Source of the DNA: Lumbricus terrestris
Lineage: Eukaryota; Annelida; Clitellata; Crassiclitellata; Lumbricidae
DNA: 64,000 bases
Direction of reading: 5' to 3'
Assembly (NCBI GenBank): GCA_949752735.1
Contig: OX457040.1
Span: 6,926,597 to 6,990,596, forward strand
Numbering within the stretch: the stretch's first letter is position 1; each line of letters starts with the position of its first letter. This document shows positions 1-11,000 of this stretch, piece by piece. The position numbers and the translations under genes are program-made. Under the pieces are notes generated by a model. The model was given only the letters and a program-made list of their open reading frames with translations, did no database searches and was not told the DNA's origin.

Positions 1-278
1 TAACATACAGTGTCGTTAAATTGAAATTACTACTTCTACATGTACATCTAAGCAACAACGCTGAATTATTACAATCCGTAGTATGACGGATGATCGCAAG
101 CTATTACATGAGTTGAACATAACTGCATGCAGCCAACAGAGCGCGAATCACGTCCAACTAATTTGACCAATACCATATGCCGATACGAGGGTGAAGTGGA
201 ACTGATCATTTTCCAAACTCATTGCAATTGCCTGGTCATAACAGCCTAAGTCGAGATAGCAAAAAATAGCATATTGAT
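1..278. other. Unassigned AT-rich DNA
   Basis: No reading frame, tandem repeat or recognisable element end is visible here. It is probably diverged repeat sequence like the surrounding DNA. Confidence 0.4.
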
Positions 279-281
279 ATT

Positions 282-414
282 ATATTATATCATATCATAT
301 CATATCATATCATTTCATATCATATCATTTCATATCATATCATATCATATCAAATCATATCACATCAAATCAAATCATATCATATCATATATTATCATAT
401 CATATCATATCATA
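282..414. repeat. (ATCAT)n microsatellite
   Basis: About 130 bp of near-perfect 5-bp units (ATCAT/CATAT phase) with scattered T-to-A and A-to-T changes. It is simple slippage DNA with no coding potential. Confidence 0.95.
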
Positions 415-540
415 GCCATAATTGCTTTCTAATGTCACAGTTTACATTTAATGCGTGAGACAATTGATGAAAAACAATGTTGCTTAATTAACATTAGATC
501 CTATTGTCTGAGCATAGAGAATATAAGATGAACTTTTTTT

Positions 541-716
541 AAGGTATTAGAGATTGAACATTGCTGAAATTGTGAAGCTTCAGTTAGACGCATTTTTATG
601 GTGTTTTCTAGGACACTAGAAATTTGTTTTCATTGTATTGTATATTTTCTGTATTGTCGTCAACGGTCATTGTTGTCATAGGACGACGTTAAACTGATGA
701 ATAATAAATAAAATAC
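541..716 (+). mobile_element. LINE 3'-UTR-like short element, copy 1
   Basis: This segment aligns along its length with 12381-12556; both begin near a GATTGAACATTG block. Both end with a GTCGTCAACGG..CATAGGACGACGTTAAAC block followed by A/T-rich AATAAATA sequence. The same terminal block, in reverse, forms the 3' end of the LINE insertion that starts at 29659. The copies are therefore either 3' fragments of related LINEs or SINE-like elements mobilised by that LINE. No TSD was found. Confidence 0.6.
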
Positions 717-1402
717 ATAATTGAATGGATATCGCTGTATAATATAAATTTTGATCATTGTTTCAAAATTGGCCAATGCATCAACTCTGATTATAACTGT
801 GCAAAGACTGTTTAGAAGAGGAAGGCGGCGTCAATTAGCTGAGTCGATGTTATGCAGTATTGTATAAGGACACTATTCAAACATTCATAAATAACTTCTT
901 GCGGTTTGAAATCTCGCCACTCATCAATTGTCACACGTTCCGCGCAATGACCTTGATGGCCACCAAATAGCACTGAAAAGTGCAATACTACAGTTAGACA
1001 CCTTAAATAAGGTTTCCTTCACACTATTTATTGATGCAAGTTTTAATTTTCAACAAATTGCATAACTCATCTGTCTATCGACTGTCCATTTTAAATTTCG
1101 GTCTCTGTTCAAATTTAATTAATGCCAGTTCAAAGTCTTGGAAAATGTGGAGCAGAAATAGCGTCGTTATAAATATTTTTATGCATAATCGTTTACAACC
1201 AACCTCTTAAAATTTTCGTGTTAACTGTGTTAGTTGCGCACATTCACAGAGGACGAAAACGATATATCCGTCGCAATTGCGAAGTAATTGTCATATAAGA
1301 TGGTTTCTCTTCAGGTACACCGTTGAGAATCATCAACACGCTATCGGCATCGATTCCGTTATGCGTTGGCTAGGAATCTGTATTATATGGGTGGTTCATC
1401 AT
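717..1402. other. Unassigned diverged repeat DNA
   Basis: AT-rich sequence with no convincing ORF, tandem repeat or element terminus. Nothing specific can be assigned. Confidence 0.4.
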
Positions 1403-1560
1403 CATGGGCCGCGTTTACTAGCGGTTAGGTGGTTAAGCCCCAAGAAGACCCAGATTCAGGTTTTTTACCGTGTCAATGGCATATTTTCCCGGGCTTAAAT
1501 CCCCCTCTCAAAGTAGGCGCCAACTCTTACATTTGTTCGGGGAAAACGGCTCTTTTCATG
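1403..1560. mobile_element. Diverged hAT-like MITE, CATGGGC family
   Basis: It starts CATGGGCCGCGTTTA and ends in TCATG. Internally it matches the reverse complement of the intact family member at 4473-4643, including the AAGCCCC, AAGAAGACCC and TTTTCCCGGGCT blocks. No 8-bp target duplication survives, so this is an older copy. Confidence 0.6.
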
Positions 1561-1699
1561 AGGCTTCAATCGAATGACAAAAAAGGTCATCAACTCTTTT
1601 AGCCGATAGCCTAGTGTTAATGTTTATTATTTATAATTATAACGTTTATGGTTAGAGTTCTCGATTTTCTATGAATTTCAGAATAACGCTTGATAAATA

Positions 1700-1988
1700 A
1701 TTATATTACTAGCTTATTAGAATAACCTTAAATTACTGCTTCATGCCTTTTATTTGGTACCGCCATTTTTTTCACAAAGTTCATTAGCATATTTTCTTGA
1801 AACAAGCCACTAGTTTAGTTTCTCAGAACTGACGCTATTCAAATCACCGAAGCCTGAGAGATAAGTCAATTATATTAGTCAAAAGTATTTCCTCTATGAC
1901 AGTTGACGTCAAGAGATCGCGCTCCAAATATTGATTGGTTTTGTTATCCCATAGGGCCTACCCTGCAGAATGTCAGAGCAATCTCCGA
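1700..1988 (+). repeat. Repeat R2 copy 1, left part
   Basis: It aligns with 22130-22401, sharing blocks such as TTTTATTTGGTA, AAGTTCATTA and ATTTTCTTGAAACA. The repeat is interrupted at 1989 by a hAT-like element and resumes at 4123. A third fragment of the same repeat lies near 43500-43620. No coding potential is seen. Confidence 0.75.
1981..1988. repeat. 8-bp target-site duplication, left
   Basis: ATCTCCGA is repeated exactly at 4123-4130 on the other side of the element. The paralogous repeat near 22616 has one copy (ATTCTCCGA context) and no insertion. Confidence 0.9.
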
Positions 1989-2394
1989 CAGTGGCGGATC
2001 CAGAACGTTTCGAAGGGGGGGGCCAAAAAATTTTGGGGCTGGGGTCGGAAATTTTTTTGTTGATCTTTCGCTGGAAATCTGATTAACTATTTTAGTCGTT
2101 TTTGGCGGAACCAGAGTTTAATTTAGCCCTCACCTCTAGGGGGATTGAGGTTTCCGGAGGGTTACATAATTCACCGTCTGAAGACAATCATGAGGCGCGC
2201 AGCGCCGAGAGTGGTAGGGGAGGGGTGTGGGGAGGGGATATGCCCCTCCCCACCAGAAACTTTTTGAATTTTCACATTGCAATGGTAGCATTTTAAGCTG
2301 TTCTCTTAACAAAATAGCTGTACTTTTCAGAGCTTATAAGAGTGCCATAAGATCTCAATAAATATTGACTTTACTTAAAAACTTCTTTCCCGAA

Positions 2395-3545
2395 AACTAG
2401 ATTTTTTTAAGTAATCCACCAGAAATCTTCAAAAAGGGTGTTCAATTTTCCTTCCCAAAAAACCGATGACATTTTTTGATCATCCGTGCGAAATCTTAAA
2501 AGAGGTGTTTAATTTTTCGTCTAAAAAGAGTGATATGACTTTTTAGTCTTTCGTGCGAAATTTTTCAAAAAAGGTGTTTAATTTCGCATCCCAAAAAACT
2601 GATGACTTTTTGTAGTCATCTGTGCTAAATCTTAAAAAAGGTGTTTAATTTTTCGTCTAAAAAGAGTGATGACTTTTTATTCTTCCGTGTGAAATTTTCA
2701 AAAAAGGGTGTTCAATTTAGCATCGCAAAAAACTGATAACTTTTTGTAGTCATGCGTGAGAAATCTTTAAAAAGGTGTTTAATTTTTCGTCTAAAAAGAG
2801 TGATGACGTTTTAGTCTTCCGTGCGAAATTTTCAAAAAAAGGTGTTCAATTTAGCATCGCAAAAAACTGATAACTTTTTGTAGTCATGCGTGCGAAATCT
2901 TAAAAAAGGTGTTTAATTTCGCATCCCAAAAACTAATGACTTTTTGTAGTCATCCGTGCTAAATCTTTAAAAAAGGTGTTTAATTTTTCGTCTAAAAAGA
3001 CTGATGACTTTTTATTCTTTCGTGCGAAATTTTCAAAAAAGGTGTTTAATTTAGCATCGCAAAAAACTGATGACTTTTTGTAGTCATGCGTGCGAAATCT
3101 TAAAAAAGGTGCTTAATTTTTCGTCTAAAAAGAGTGATGACTTTTTAGTCTTCCGTGCGAAATTTTTAAAAAAGGTGTTTAATTTCGCATCCCAAAAAAC
3201 GATGACCTTTGTAGTCATCTGTGCGAAATCTTAAAAAAGGTGTTTAATTTTTTGTCTAGAAAGAGTGATGACTTTTTATTCCTCCGTGCGAAATTTTCAA
3301 AAAAAGGTGTTCAATTTAGCATCCCAATAAACTGATGACTTTTTGTAGTCATCCGTGCGAAATCTTAAAAAAAGGTGTTTAATTTTTCGTCTAAAAAGAG
3401 TGATGACCTTTTACTCTTCCGTGCGAAATTTTCAAAAAAAGGTGTTCAATTTAGCATCGCAAAAAACTGATAACTTTTTGTAGTCATGCGTGCGAAATCT
3501 TAAAAAAGGTGTTTAATTTTTCGTCTAAAAAGAGTGATGACGTTT
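2395..3545. repeat. 66-bp / 132-bp higher-order tandem array
   Basis: Two related subunits of about 66 bp alternate. One carries TTTCGTCTAAAAAGAGTGATG and the other GCATCGCAAAAAACTGATGA. Both share GGTGTT(T/C)AATTT and CGTGCGAAAT blocks. Together they make a unit of about 132 bp; successive TCTAAAAAGAG blocks lie 132-137 bp apart, except one 197-bp step where an extra subunit is present. The array sits wholly inside the hAT-like element and does not encode protein. Confidence 0.9.
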
Positions 3546-4060
3546 TAAGGCTAAAATAAATAAAATACTCCCACTACTGAATGAAATATAGTAAGATATA
3601 AATAAAAACAAGGAGTAAACATGTGTTATCATTCACCGCACTTTCTTGCACATGTAGACTACACTAAAAACTTAACATGTTTCACCCTGAAATTTTTTGG
3701 CATCTGCAAAAAATAAATTACATCCCAAACACTGTTGTTCGTTTTAACTTGATTTGTAATTAATAGTTAGTTGTACTTAGTTATACTTGTGTTTATTTGT
3801 GTTAATGTTTTTAAAATTTACTACGAATATATACACGATTGACTTACATTGTATGCCATAAATCATAGTTGGATAGTGTTATAAGACTGTTTCATTTCGT
3901 TGCTTTATATTAAGACAATGCAATTGCGTGAGAGACTTAGATTACATTTATATATATTATTTCTATTATAGATTTTAATTACATTTATACATTAATTCTC
4001 CTGTGCATGACTGACACCCTGAATTTTTTTTTTGTCCACCATGGATGGGGGGGGCCACGT
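3546..4060. other. Interior of the hAT-like element beyond the satellite
   Basis: AT-rich sequence with no ORF of interest. It separates the satellite from the G-rich right terminus at 4045-4122. Confidence 0.5.
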
Positions 4061-4122
4061 CCCATGGTGATTTGAAATGGGGGGGCCATGGCCGGATTGG
4101 CCCCCCCCTGGATCCGCCCCTG

Positions 4123-4430
4123 ATCTCCGACCCTGTGTATTGTGTAACTCAGGTTTCTCTTCAGTTACGGTAGCCAAGTGCTACTTTAAAGCAGTAATTG
4201 AATTGCAGCGTATAGAGAAACAAGTTGGTTCGGTTGATCGATTTTTAATAAAATTATTGCTTGATGAAATCTTATGATAACCTGAAGATACACACTGATA
4301 TGTTTATAATCATTGAAAATTTGAAAACTGATCACACGAATCTTTACATCGCGCTAGTAAGAAATATAATTATATTCAGTTTGTGTAGTTTCCTACTGCC
4401 ATTGACTCACCAAAGTTTACTGCAGTAATC
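4123..4430 (+). repeat. Repeat R2 copy 1, right part
   Basis: It continues the alignment with 22616-22845, sharing GTGCTACTT, CGTTGATCGATT-like and GTCATTGACT blocks. This shows R2 was one continuous repeat before the hAT-like insertion. Confidence 0.7.
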
Positions 4431-4472
4431 GTTTTATCTGCAAATTCACCAGCTGTAGGTCTCCGCACTCTC

Positions 4473-4643
4473 CATGGGCGGAGTTTGGTTTCCGTTCTTG
4501 GAGGGGCTAACTAATGAGTCTGCGCTTTCTTGGGGTGTGGGCTCTAGCCCGGGAAAATATACCGTTTACACGGCAAAAAACTGAATCAGGGTCTTCTTGG
4601 GGGGGGGCTTAGCCACCCTAGTCCCTGATAAACTCCGCCCATG
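4473..4643. mobile_element. hAT-like MITE, CATGGGCGGAG family
   Basis: A 171-bp element with inverted ends CATGGGCGGAGTTT and AAACTCCGCCCATG. It is flanked by GCACTCTC and GCACTCCC (7 of 8 match), the size expected for a hAT target duplication. It has no ORF and is clearly non-autonomous. Related copies are at 1403-1560 and 22548-22592. Confidence 0.85.
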
Positions 4644-4821
4644 GCACTCCCTACTTGCATGTAAATCGCAGTCTGACATCATCGCCGAGATCTTCCGGCA
4701 TGTCATTTCTATTTTCAAGCATTGTTAGTAATGTTAAATGCAAATATTTATTCACAACGTGCTTCTCGTTTTCATCAGTTGGTTACGTTTTCAAATTGCA
4801 GCAAAAAACAATTCACTATGG

Positions 4822-5256
4822 GGGGTGCGAGATATGGGTGTTCGCCAGTTCGATGCGAAGATTAATCATAGTAATTCAAAGCAAATGCTACAGGAAGATT
4901 CAAGATCCTTAGAATAAAGTGGACACAGAAGTTAGCAAATGAAGAAATATACCACTATGAGTGGGAAGGACAGAAACGATCTTACAAAAAGCAATGAGTC
5001 ACAATCTGAGTCTCTTTGGGCATATTATTATCACCAGGATGGGAGACGACATGAAGCTCAAAACTCTGGTATTTGAAACAATCGAGGGAGACAACAGGAG
5101 AGGTAGACCTCATAGGGAACAGACGAACGACATAGAGGATTGGTGCGGAGGTCCACTGCAGGAACTGTTCCACCTGGCAAAGTACTACCATACATGGAAA
5201 AAGAAGACGAAGTTGACATTGGACAACGACGAGCACACTAATTATGGTGATCACTA
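4822..5256 (+). pseudogene. LINE ORF2 C-terminal remnant
   Basis: The translation matches the region after the reverse transcriptase in many L1/RTE-like elements. It has a C-E-x-W segment, KCYRKI, then (after a frameshift) RIKWTQKLANEE, then (after another) LFGHI, LKTLVFETIEG, RRGRPHREQ, DIEDWCGGPLQEL. At least two frameshifts separate the three parts, so it is dead. The protein would be the C-terminal part of a retrotransposon polyprotein. No TSD was found. A second C-terminus of the same style lies at 59990-60201 minus. Confidence 0.85.
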
Positions 5257-5303
5257 AAACGAATTGAGCGTATAATTAATTTTAAAATTTGTGAGTGCGT
5301 TCT

Positions 5304-5510
5304 TATATAGCGAAGGTAAATTGCACTTTCAAGGTGTTCAAAGGGTTGCTGTATTCAGTTTAGCGACATACATGTATTACAGCATTACTGACCATTGAAG
5401 TCAGCGCTGGAATGTTATTACTAACAGCTTCTATGTATAATTACAACCCACCGACACTTTCCTTGTAAAATCAATTCTTTGAAAAATATTTTCGGTGCCT
5501 ACGATATGCA
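5304..5510 (+). repeat. R1 module followed by R4-like sequence
   Basis: TATATAG at 5304-5310 is followed by exactly 20 nt and AAGGTGTTC at 5331. A GCGACAT block follows, then TTGAAGTCAGCGCTGGAATG, which parallels the same position in both R4 copies. It is a diverged copy with no ORF. Confidence 0.75.
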
Positions 5511-5631
5511 CTGCTGTATTATTATAGGCCTGCTTTTGGGTATAGTTGTCTTTTGTTAACAATTGAAAAAATTCAACAAGTTTCTAATATTATTATTGCA
5601 AAGATAATTATTAAATATTAGTGTTGTGATG

Positions 5632-5735
5632 CATGGGGTATGTTCGGTGCCTTGGGGCATGAAGGTTGCGGGTTCGAATCCATCTCCGCATGGTGTCACT
5701 AAACGGCTTGTAGCCTTATAAAGTTTAGCTGCAAC
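5632..5735 (+). mobile_element. SINE-A head fragment
   Basis: TATGTTCGGTGCCTTGG..GGTTGCGGGTTCGAATCCATC corresponds to the tRNA-like head of SINE-A, with a B-box-like GGTTCGAATCC. The rest of the SINE is missing. Confidence 0.7.
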
Positions 5736-5904
5736 ATGCACACAGTGTGATTATAAATGCAGCATTTGCTCACTTTCTAGTTTGAAAGCAATAAAACTGA
5801 GAGAAGTTGAATACTAATTGAAGAAACTGGGAAACCACAGAGTCATGATGACCTGAGTTCGAGACGACTGCTATAATACTTAAATGTTCCACATCTACGA
5901 CTTC

Positions 5905-6590
5905 TCATCTTTCAAACAATGCCAGACAGCCACTGTGCATATTCTGGTAATGCCAGTCCAAAGCATGGATAAAGGGGAGGGCGATGTCGATCATCACTGG
6001 TACGATTTCGCGTCACTATACGCATTCAGAGACTACCTACCTTATTTTCGACAGAAAAGTACGCCTTAAAGAATCTCGAAGCCACAAGAAAGTGCTGCTG
6101 ATTGCTAAAAAAATTCTCTTTTAGACACCTTTAAAAGATGTTTAGTAAAACTCTTTATAGTTCAAGCATTTCAGGGTTATACAGCTTCCATTGCCTTCTT
6201 GGCCATCTACAACTTCTCATCTTTCAAATACTGCTAGACAGCCACTCAATGTCTGCATATTCTGGTAATGCCAGTCAAAAGCATGGATAAAGGCGGAGGA
6301 CGGTGTCTATATTCACTTCTACGACAACACGTCGCTATACGCATGCAGAGACTACGCACCTTATTTTTTAACGTGTTATTACGATATTATCGGACAATCA
6401 CACAGTACGAAAGTAAGAATTACCAGAGGACTATCCGCCGTCATTAGATCTACGAAGTCATCACTATGCAAGCGGCATGTGACTCTTCTGAGAGACCAAT
6501 ACGATCCTCTCTCGATGCGGACTTTTTTATTCGTGAACGCGCCCCTTGACTTGGAATCTCGGCCGGGAGCGCCTCTGAGTAGGTACTCTG
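5905..6590 (+). repeat. Composite repeat R3, copy 1
   Basis: Two partial copies of the first block (CTGGTAATGCCAGTC..AAGCATGGATAAAGG) lie at about 5905-6065 and 6210-6366. The downstream block follows: CACGAAGTACGAAAG-like, CCGCCGTCATTA, ATGCAAG, GGCATG.., ACTCTTCTGAGAGACC. R3 recurs at 12615-13310, 19960-20735 and 42090-42715. An R1 module on the minus strand lies at 6126. Confidence 0.7.
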
Positions 6591-6637
6591 AAGGGCGCTA
6601 TATAAATTACGATTGATTGATTGATTGATTAATTGTA
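6562..6637 (+). mobile_element. SINE-A 3' tail with (GATT)n
   Basis: GGGAGCGCCTCTGAGTAGG, then GGGCGCTATATAAATTAC, then about four GATT units. This is the 3' end shared by SINE-A and the LINE at 33295-33610. The 5' part is absent. Confidence 0.75.
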
Positions 6638-6715
6638 AAGCGATATCTCGTGTCTTTTTGTTAGCGTCAATCTTAAATAACTCGTTCACCAGTACGGAGA
6701 ATTTATCACCACCAT

Positions 6716-6832
6716 TATTGGATGGATCCGATTTGACCAGGGTCTATGACAACAGAGGCCGTTGCCCTGGACATAAATTTGCTCGGCGTATTGCAGCACT
6801 CAAGAGCTTTTATTCAACTAGTAACTAAACTT
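6716..6832 (+). mobile_element. SINE-B-like element
   Basis: It contains GGATGGATCCGATTTGACC, then GTCTATGACAACAGAGGCCG, then a GGACA.AAATTTGCTCGGC block and GCAGCACTCAAGAGC. About a dozen related copies occur in the window. The copy at 51543-51655 has a 12-bp target duplication, which fits retrotransposition. Confidence 0.75.
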
Positions 6833-6839
6833 ACCAGCA

Positions 6840-7790
6840 TTATTATTTGACAATGGCAACTATATAGATATTTATGTACACGAATTAAAGGTGTGCAAGG
6901 AAACGCTCTTTTACACATTGATGACATCTTTCTTGTCATAACAGAGGACTGTGACGTCGATACTGAACCGTTTTTATATAAACATTTCACGCGATTTCTA
7001 CGCTGTTTAAATCAAGTCTTCCAAACTGCGCTTCTGCTTCTGTCTCCTCCACGTACACTCGTACAGCCCTTTACTAATCGCTTCAATTTGTAATAATAAA
7101 TTAATATTCTGTCATTACAGACATACGAAGAATAACCTGACTATATAATTAATGAGGAGGCAACGCAATGATAAATCTAAAGATAGTCGTGTTTGGAGAT
7201 AGGGTCCTTGGAGTTTCCTGGTATAACAGATGAATAAGTTTTGCAATTTCAATCATTCTCTGCATAATAATCAATCATAATTCACAAAATCTGGGTCACT
7301 TGTAAGGCGTTTGAACGACAGAGAAACGCATATAGGCCTACTGACTTTACATTATGCTTTCGCTAGGAAGGGCGATTTTCAGTTTCAATGTGACCGACAT
7401 AATTATTTTAAAGCTTATACCTAGATCAACCTCTAATAGGTTAAAAATAGAGGTAGGCTAAGCTTAGGCTTCTTTGCTCACTGTCGACATAGTTTATATT
7501 AACAGTTTCAATGAAAATTCACACTAACACGACTGTTCAATGCAGACGCGCAATGTCCGTTTAAGAGTTTTAGGCTAGACGGTGCCAAATCAAGTTGTTG
7601 AAGCATTTTTTGCAATCACAAGAGCACCGAAGACGTGCGTTTACAGTTTACATGTACACGAAGAAGTACATGTATATAAAATCAGTGTAGACTTACATCT
7701 GCAGCTTCAACGGAGACGTACATAATCAGGTTCAATGTAGTAGTATTATAATATTTTGTTTGGTTTGGATCGTCTAAGAAATGACTGATG
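6840..7790. other. Unassigned diverged repeat DNA
   Basis: It includes weak copies of the 25-bp TAGACGTACATT-type repeat around 7530-7730. No ORF or element end can be supported. Confidence 0.4.
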
Positions 7791-7794
7791 AAAT

Positions 7795-7880
7795 AATATA
7801 GCGTAAGTAAAATTTACTTTGAAGGTGTTCAAGAAGCGTTGTCTACACATCATTTGACGACATCTTGTTGCTGAGAAGAC
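7795..7880 (+). repeat. R1 module
   Basis: AATATAG at 7795-7801, exactly 20 nt, AAGGTGTTCAAGAAGCG at 7822, then TTTGACGACATCTTGTTGCTG. This is one of the better-preserved copies, with both halves present. Confidence 0.85.
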
Positions 7881-9540
7881 CATTAATGGTTACCTCACCT
7901 TTCTCTCTCACTAGGTAGAAAAAAATTACATAATGACCGACGCTATTCAAGGCGTTACATCATTAACTGGTTCAATGGAGACCTATATCTACATTTTCAA
8001 ACTAATGCTTCAATTAGGTGTTCGAAATAGACGTATAATTTGCTGGCTTAAATTAGGACTTGATTACAAGGTAAAAGTTGGCCGAGCTTACACCATCAAA
8101 CTAGGGATATATTCATAGCCACAAAGGAGACTTACTACGGCATCGCCGTAGAAGTCTCCAGACAAGAGAAGGAGGTCACAATGGAGCAGAATATAATCAA
8201 ATAGAATAGATAGATTAGAGGAGAGATATGGAATAGATGAGATAAGACAGGATAAGATTAGAGTTTATCCATTTCGCGGTTTTCATCGAAGGCTAATTGA
8301 ATCCTTCGACCATCAAGACCCCATACGTTCTTCTCTACGACCCTCTTCTCTTTTTGTGATGTTCATCCATGACTTTCCTCGTGCAATTCTGTCCCTTCCG
8401 TTTGTCTAAATTAATCCAGTTCGACATGAAGACCGACCTTGCAATGCCAATGGAAGCAAGATGTAATCGAATAACAGCGTGAAAAATAAAAGAATTCGTT
8501 CGGTGTGTGGCAAGGAACAGTCTTAACGATCATGTGTACAGTGCACCATGACAGTCTCAAGACATTCAAATTATTGCAACCTTCTGTTTAATAGTTATTA
8601 TATCGTTTTATTTGATATGGTTTGTGCCACTAGACTTACAGCATCAAAGACCGTTGAATTCAGCGCTATAGAATTCTTTTAACTAACAGCTTGTATAGAG
8701 CAATAGAATTGTTTGGTTTAATAACAAATAGAGAATTTTAAATTCTTAAATTATTCTTAACTTCAAATTATACAGATAGGTCATGACTGTCCCTGCTGAC
8801 GTAAGCATTAACAATTAAAAGTTCAGAATTGTAAGTATAAGCGCACTTAATAGAATATTGAACTTAAAATCTTTGCTATTTCGAGATCTCAAAACCAATT
8901 TCTTTTAAAATTTCATTTCTTGCACCATGCTATTTAAGATGACGTTAGAGCGGAGAAAACTAGTGACGTCAACTGGCTGTATCTGTGAAAGTATGAAGAC
9001 AGCGTAAGGGGTATTAGAAGACAGTAAACAAATAAATAATTATATAGTTAGATGTGCAAAAACCGAGGCGAAAAATAACAAAAACGAAAACGCAGGAATT
9101 ATTATAAGGAAAATTTCAAAAGATGAAAAGCGTTTTATTATTATTGCGCTGCTGTAATCACTACTACTATCATTGTCATCTTCGTCCTCATAGTCATCAT
9201 CATCATATATACCGTCGTCATCATCATCTTGTCAGCAGAGTCAGGGATTAATAGTATACTGGATGTACTATGACACATTAATTCAACAATATCTTTTACC
9301 AGTGTTAATGCTAGCAGGAGGACACAGAGAGCAACGTGGATTAATTGTTAAGGCCATTTCGTTTGACTAAATGACGGACCACAGTTATACTGAGTGAAAG
9401 CTGACAAAAATCGCCGTTTTATTACACACCACTTTTAACAATATTCTGTGGTTTACAAATAATGGCCGCCTTTAAATTTCGTTGCTCAAAAGTGGAGATG
9501 TTCAATAACAATGTATTTTCGGCGGATTTTCTTAATTAAA
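7881..9540. other. Diverged repeat DNA, R1 downstream module at 8380-8470
   Basis: The 8380-8470 stretch (GTGCAATTCTGTCC.., CAGTTCGACATGAA.., ACCGACC) matches the downstream part of R1 units also seen at 16265, 46200, 49130, 49780 and 61225. A short TCATCATCATC tract lies near 9170-9230. Nothing else can be assigned. Confidence 0.45.
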
Positions 9541-9545
9541 TTTGA

Positions 9546-9660
9546 TAACTCTGCCACTGGCTGCATTCTGCCAATGCCAGTCACAAGCCTGAAAGTAGGG
9601 GACAACGTTCATCGTCTTTGATATCGCACAGGGTGATCGCTAAACTGAAACTACAACCAC
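9546..9660 (+). repeat. R3 first block, diverged copy
   Basis: CCACTGGCTGCATTCTGCC, AATGCCAGTCACAAGCCTG and an ATCGCACAGGG-like end match the first block of R3. Confidence 0.6.
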
Positions 9661-9803
9661 TCCGAAGTTAGCATAAAATCGCAGTGGATGAGTGTGAGCG
9701 TAGGGGCATAGGAACTCTCTTGTCCAGTGTTTAGCAACAAAAATAATAATTATTATCATAGTGTTATTGTTAACGTCAACCTTGACTAAATCGTTCACCT
9801 TAA

Positions 9804-10768
9804 CCCTAGGGCTACCAAGTGGGGGGTTGACCCCCCCTAGGTTTTTCCCAAATCAAACTTGTTCCGTTTGGAATAAAATTTTGACGTTTTAGGTAGCTGT
9901 AGAGGGTTCATTGGCACACATTTCGAGCTAAATTTTTTATGATATACCATACCATTCAAAAGTTATACCCGATATACCCAAGGCACCAGGGGGGTGGATA
10001 CCACACCCCCCTAGATTATAGACTATAACTTTTGCGCCCTTTAATATTAAGAGACAAATTATACCATTCTATAGAGGGAATGTGGGGCTACATTTCCATG
10101 CTCAATGGGTTGTCTTTTGACAACTGAAAGTGCTCAAAATAAATTAAAATGTATATAAAGGTGTTTTATTTTCATAAAAGTGTCATGTTTTTTCTATAAT
10201 AACTTATTCATAATTTATTTTTAATAAAAATAAATTATTCCATTCTGTAGAGGGCATTTAGGGCTATTTTCTAATACTAAATAATTTGTCATTTGATGAC
10301 CGGAAGTGCTCAAAATAAATTAAAATGTGTGAAAATGTTGGGTTTTTTTTACAACGCAAGCCGATATGTCTGCGTAAACGTTTTTCAGCAGCTATAACAT
10401 GTTTTTTTCTGTTTTGATTGAACATAAAACAGACTTATTACTAGTTTTTATAGATGAACATTGGACTTTATTATATGTAAACTATTTTTTTATATATAAA
10501 TAATGTCTAAAACACACATATTCTAATATATTCCCTATGCGCAAGTATACGTTTTGTGGAATCGACGGGTACTCATGGTAACAAATTCATAATTTCGAAG
10601 TGCATTCATATTTTCTAAACCTAAATATACCATATTTTGTGCAGAAATGAATGCTGAATCCAACGGTGTATTACAAGTTATGATATCTCAAACCAAACCC
10701 AAAATCCAAGGGGGGTGGTAACCACCCCTTGGTAGTCCGTGTTACAAAAAAGCTTGGTAGCCTGAGGG
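9804..10768. mobile_element. piggyBac-like non-autonomous element
   Basis: A 965-bp element flanked on both sides by TTAA (9800-9803 and 10769-10772). Its inverted ends are CCCTAGGGCTACCAAG and CTTGGTAGCCTGAGGG (14 of 16 pair). TTAA target duplication plus CCC ends are the hallmark of piggyBac elements. It has no transposase ORF. Internally, two related segments (about 10040-10190 and 10225-10370) share AGTGCTCAAAATAAATTAAAATGT-type sequence, and G/C runs lie just inside each end. The class is inferred from termini and duplication. Confidence 0.88.
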
Positions 10769-10814
10769 TTAATGACATGGGTAACAATTTCAAACTACTT
10801 TTAAATAATTATGG

Positions 10815-10900
10815 TGGATAGGTGGGTCCAGATTTAACGAGGGCTTATGACAACGCAGGCCGTCGTCCTCGAAAAACTTTGTTTTACGATAGTCTGTTAT
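10815..10900 (+). mobile_element. SINE-B-like element
   Basis: TGGGTCCAGATTTAACGAGG, GCTTATGACAACGCAGGCCG and AAAACTTTGTTTTACG match the SINE-B core. The 3' part is not recognisable. Confidence 0.65.
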
Positions 10901-10924
10901 TGTTATTTGACGCTTGTAGCATTA

Positions 10925-11000
10925 TATATAGATCAGCTTGAAGTCAATTTCAAGGTGTCCGAAGAAACGCTGTACTTGCCATTGTTTGACATCGTCTTAC
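10925..11000 (+). repeat. R1 module
   Basis: TATATAG at 10925-10931, exactly 20 nt, AAGGTGTCCGAAGAAACGC at 10952, then TTTGACATCGTCTTACG. A 108-codon open frame overlaps it but resembles nothing known and is probably chance. Confidence 0.8.

Larger units (their letters stand above)
1989..4122. mobile_element. Non-autonomous hAT-like DNA transposon with internal satellite
   Basis: A 2134-bp insertion bounded by imperfect terminal inverted repeats: CAGTGGCGGATCCAG on the left, CTGGATCCGCCCCTG on the right (14 of 15 pair). A perfect 8-bp target duplication, ATCTCCGA, flanks it. CAG..CTG ends plus an 8-bp duplication fit the hAT superfamily. There is no transposase ORF; over half of the interior is a tandem array (2395-3545), and G/C runs lie just inside both ends. 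The empty site survives in the R2 paralogue at about 22616. The class is inferred from the ends alone. Confidence 0.88.
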
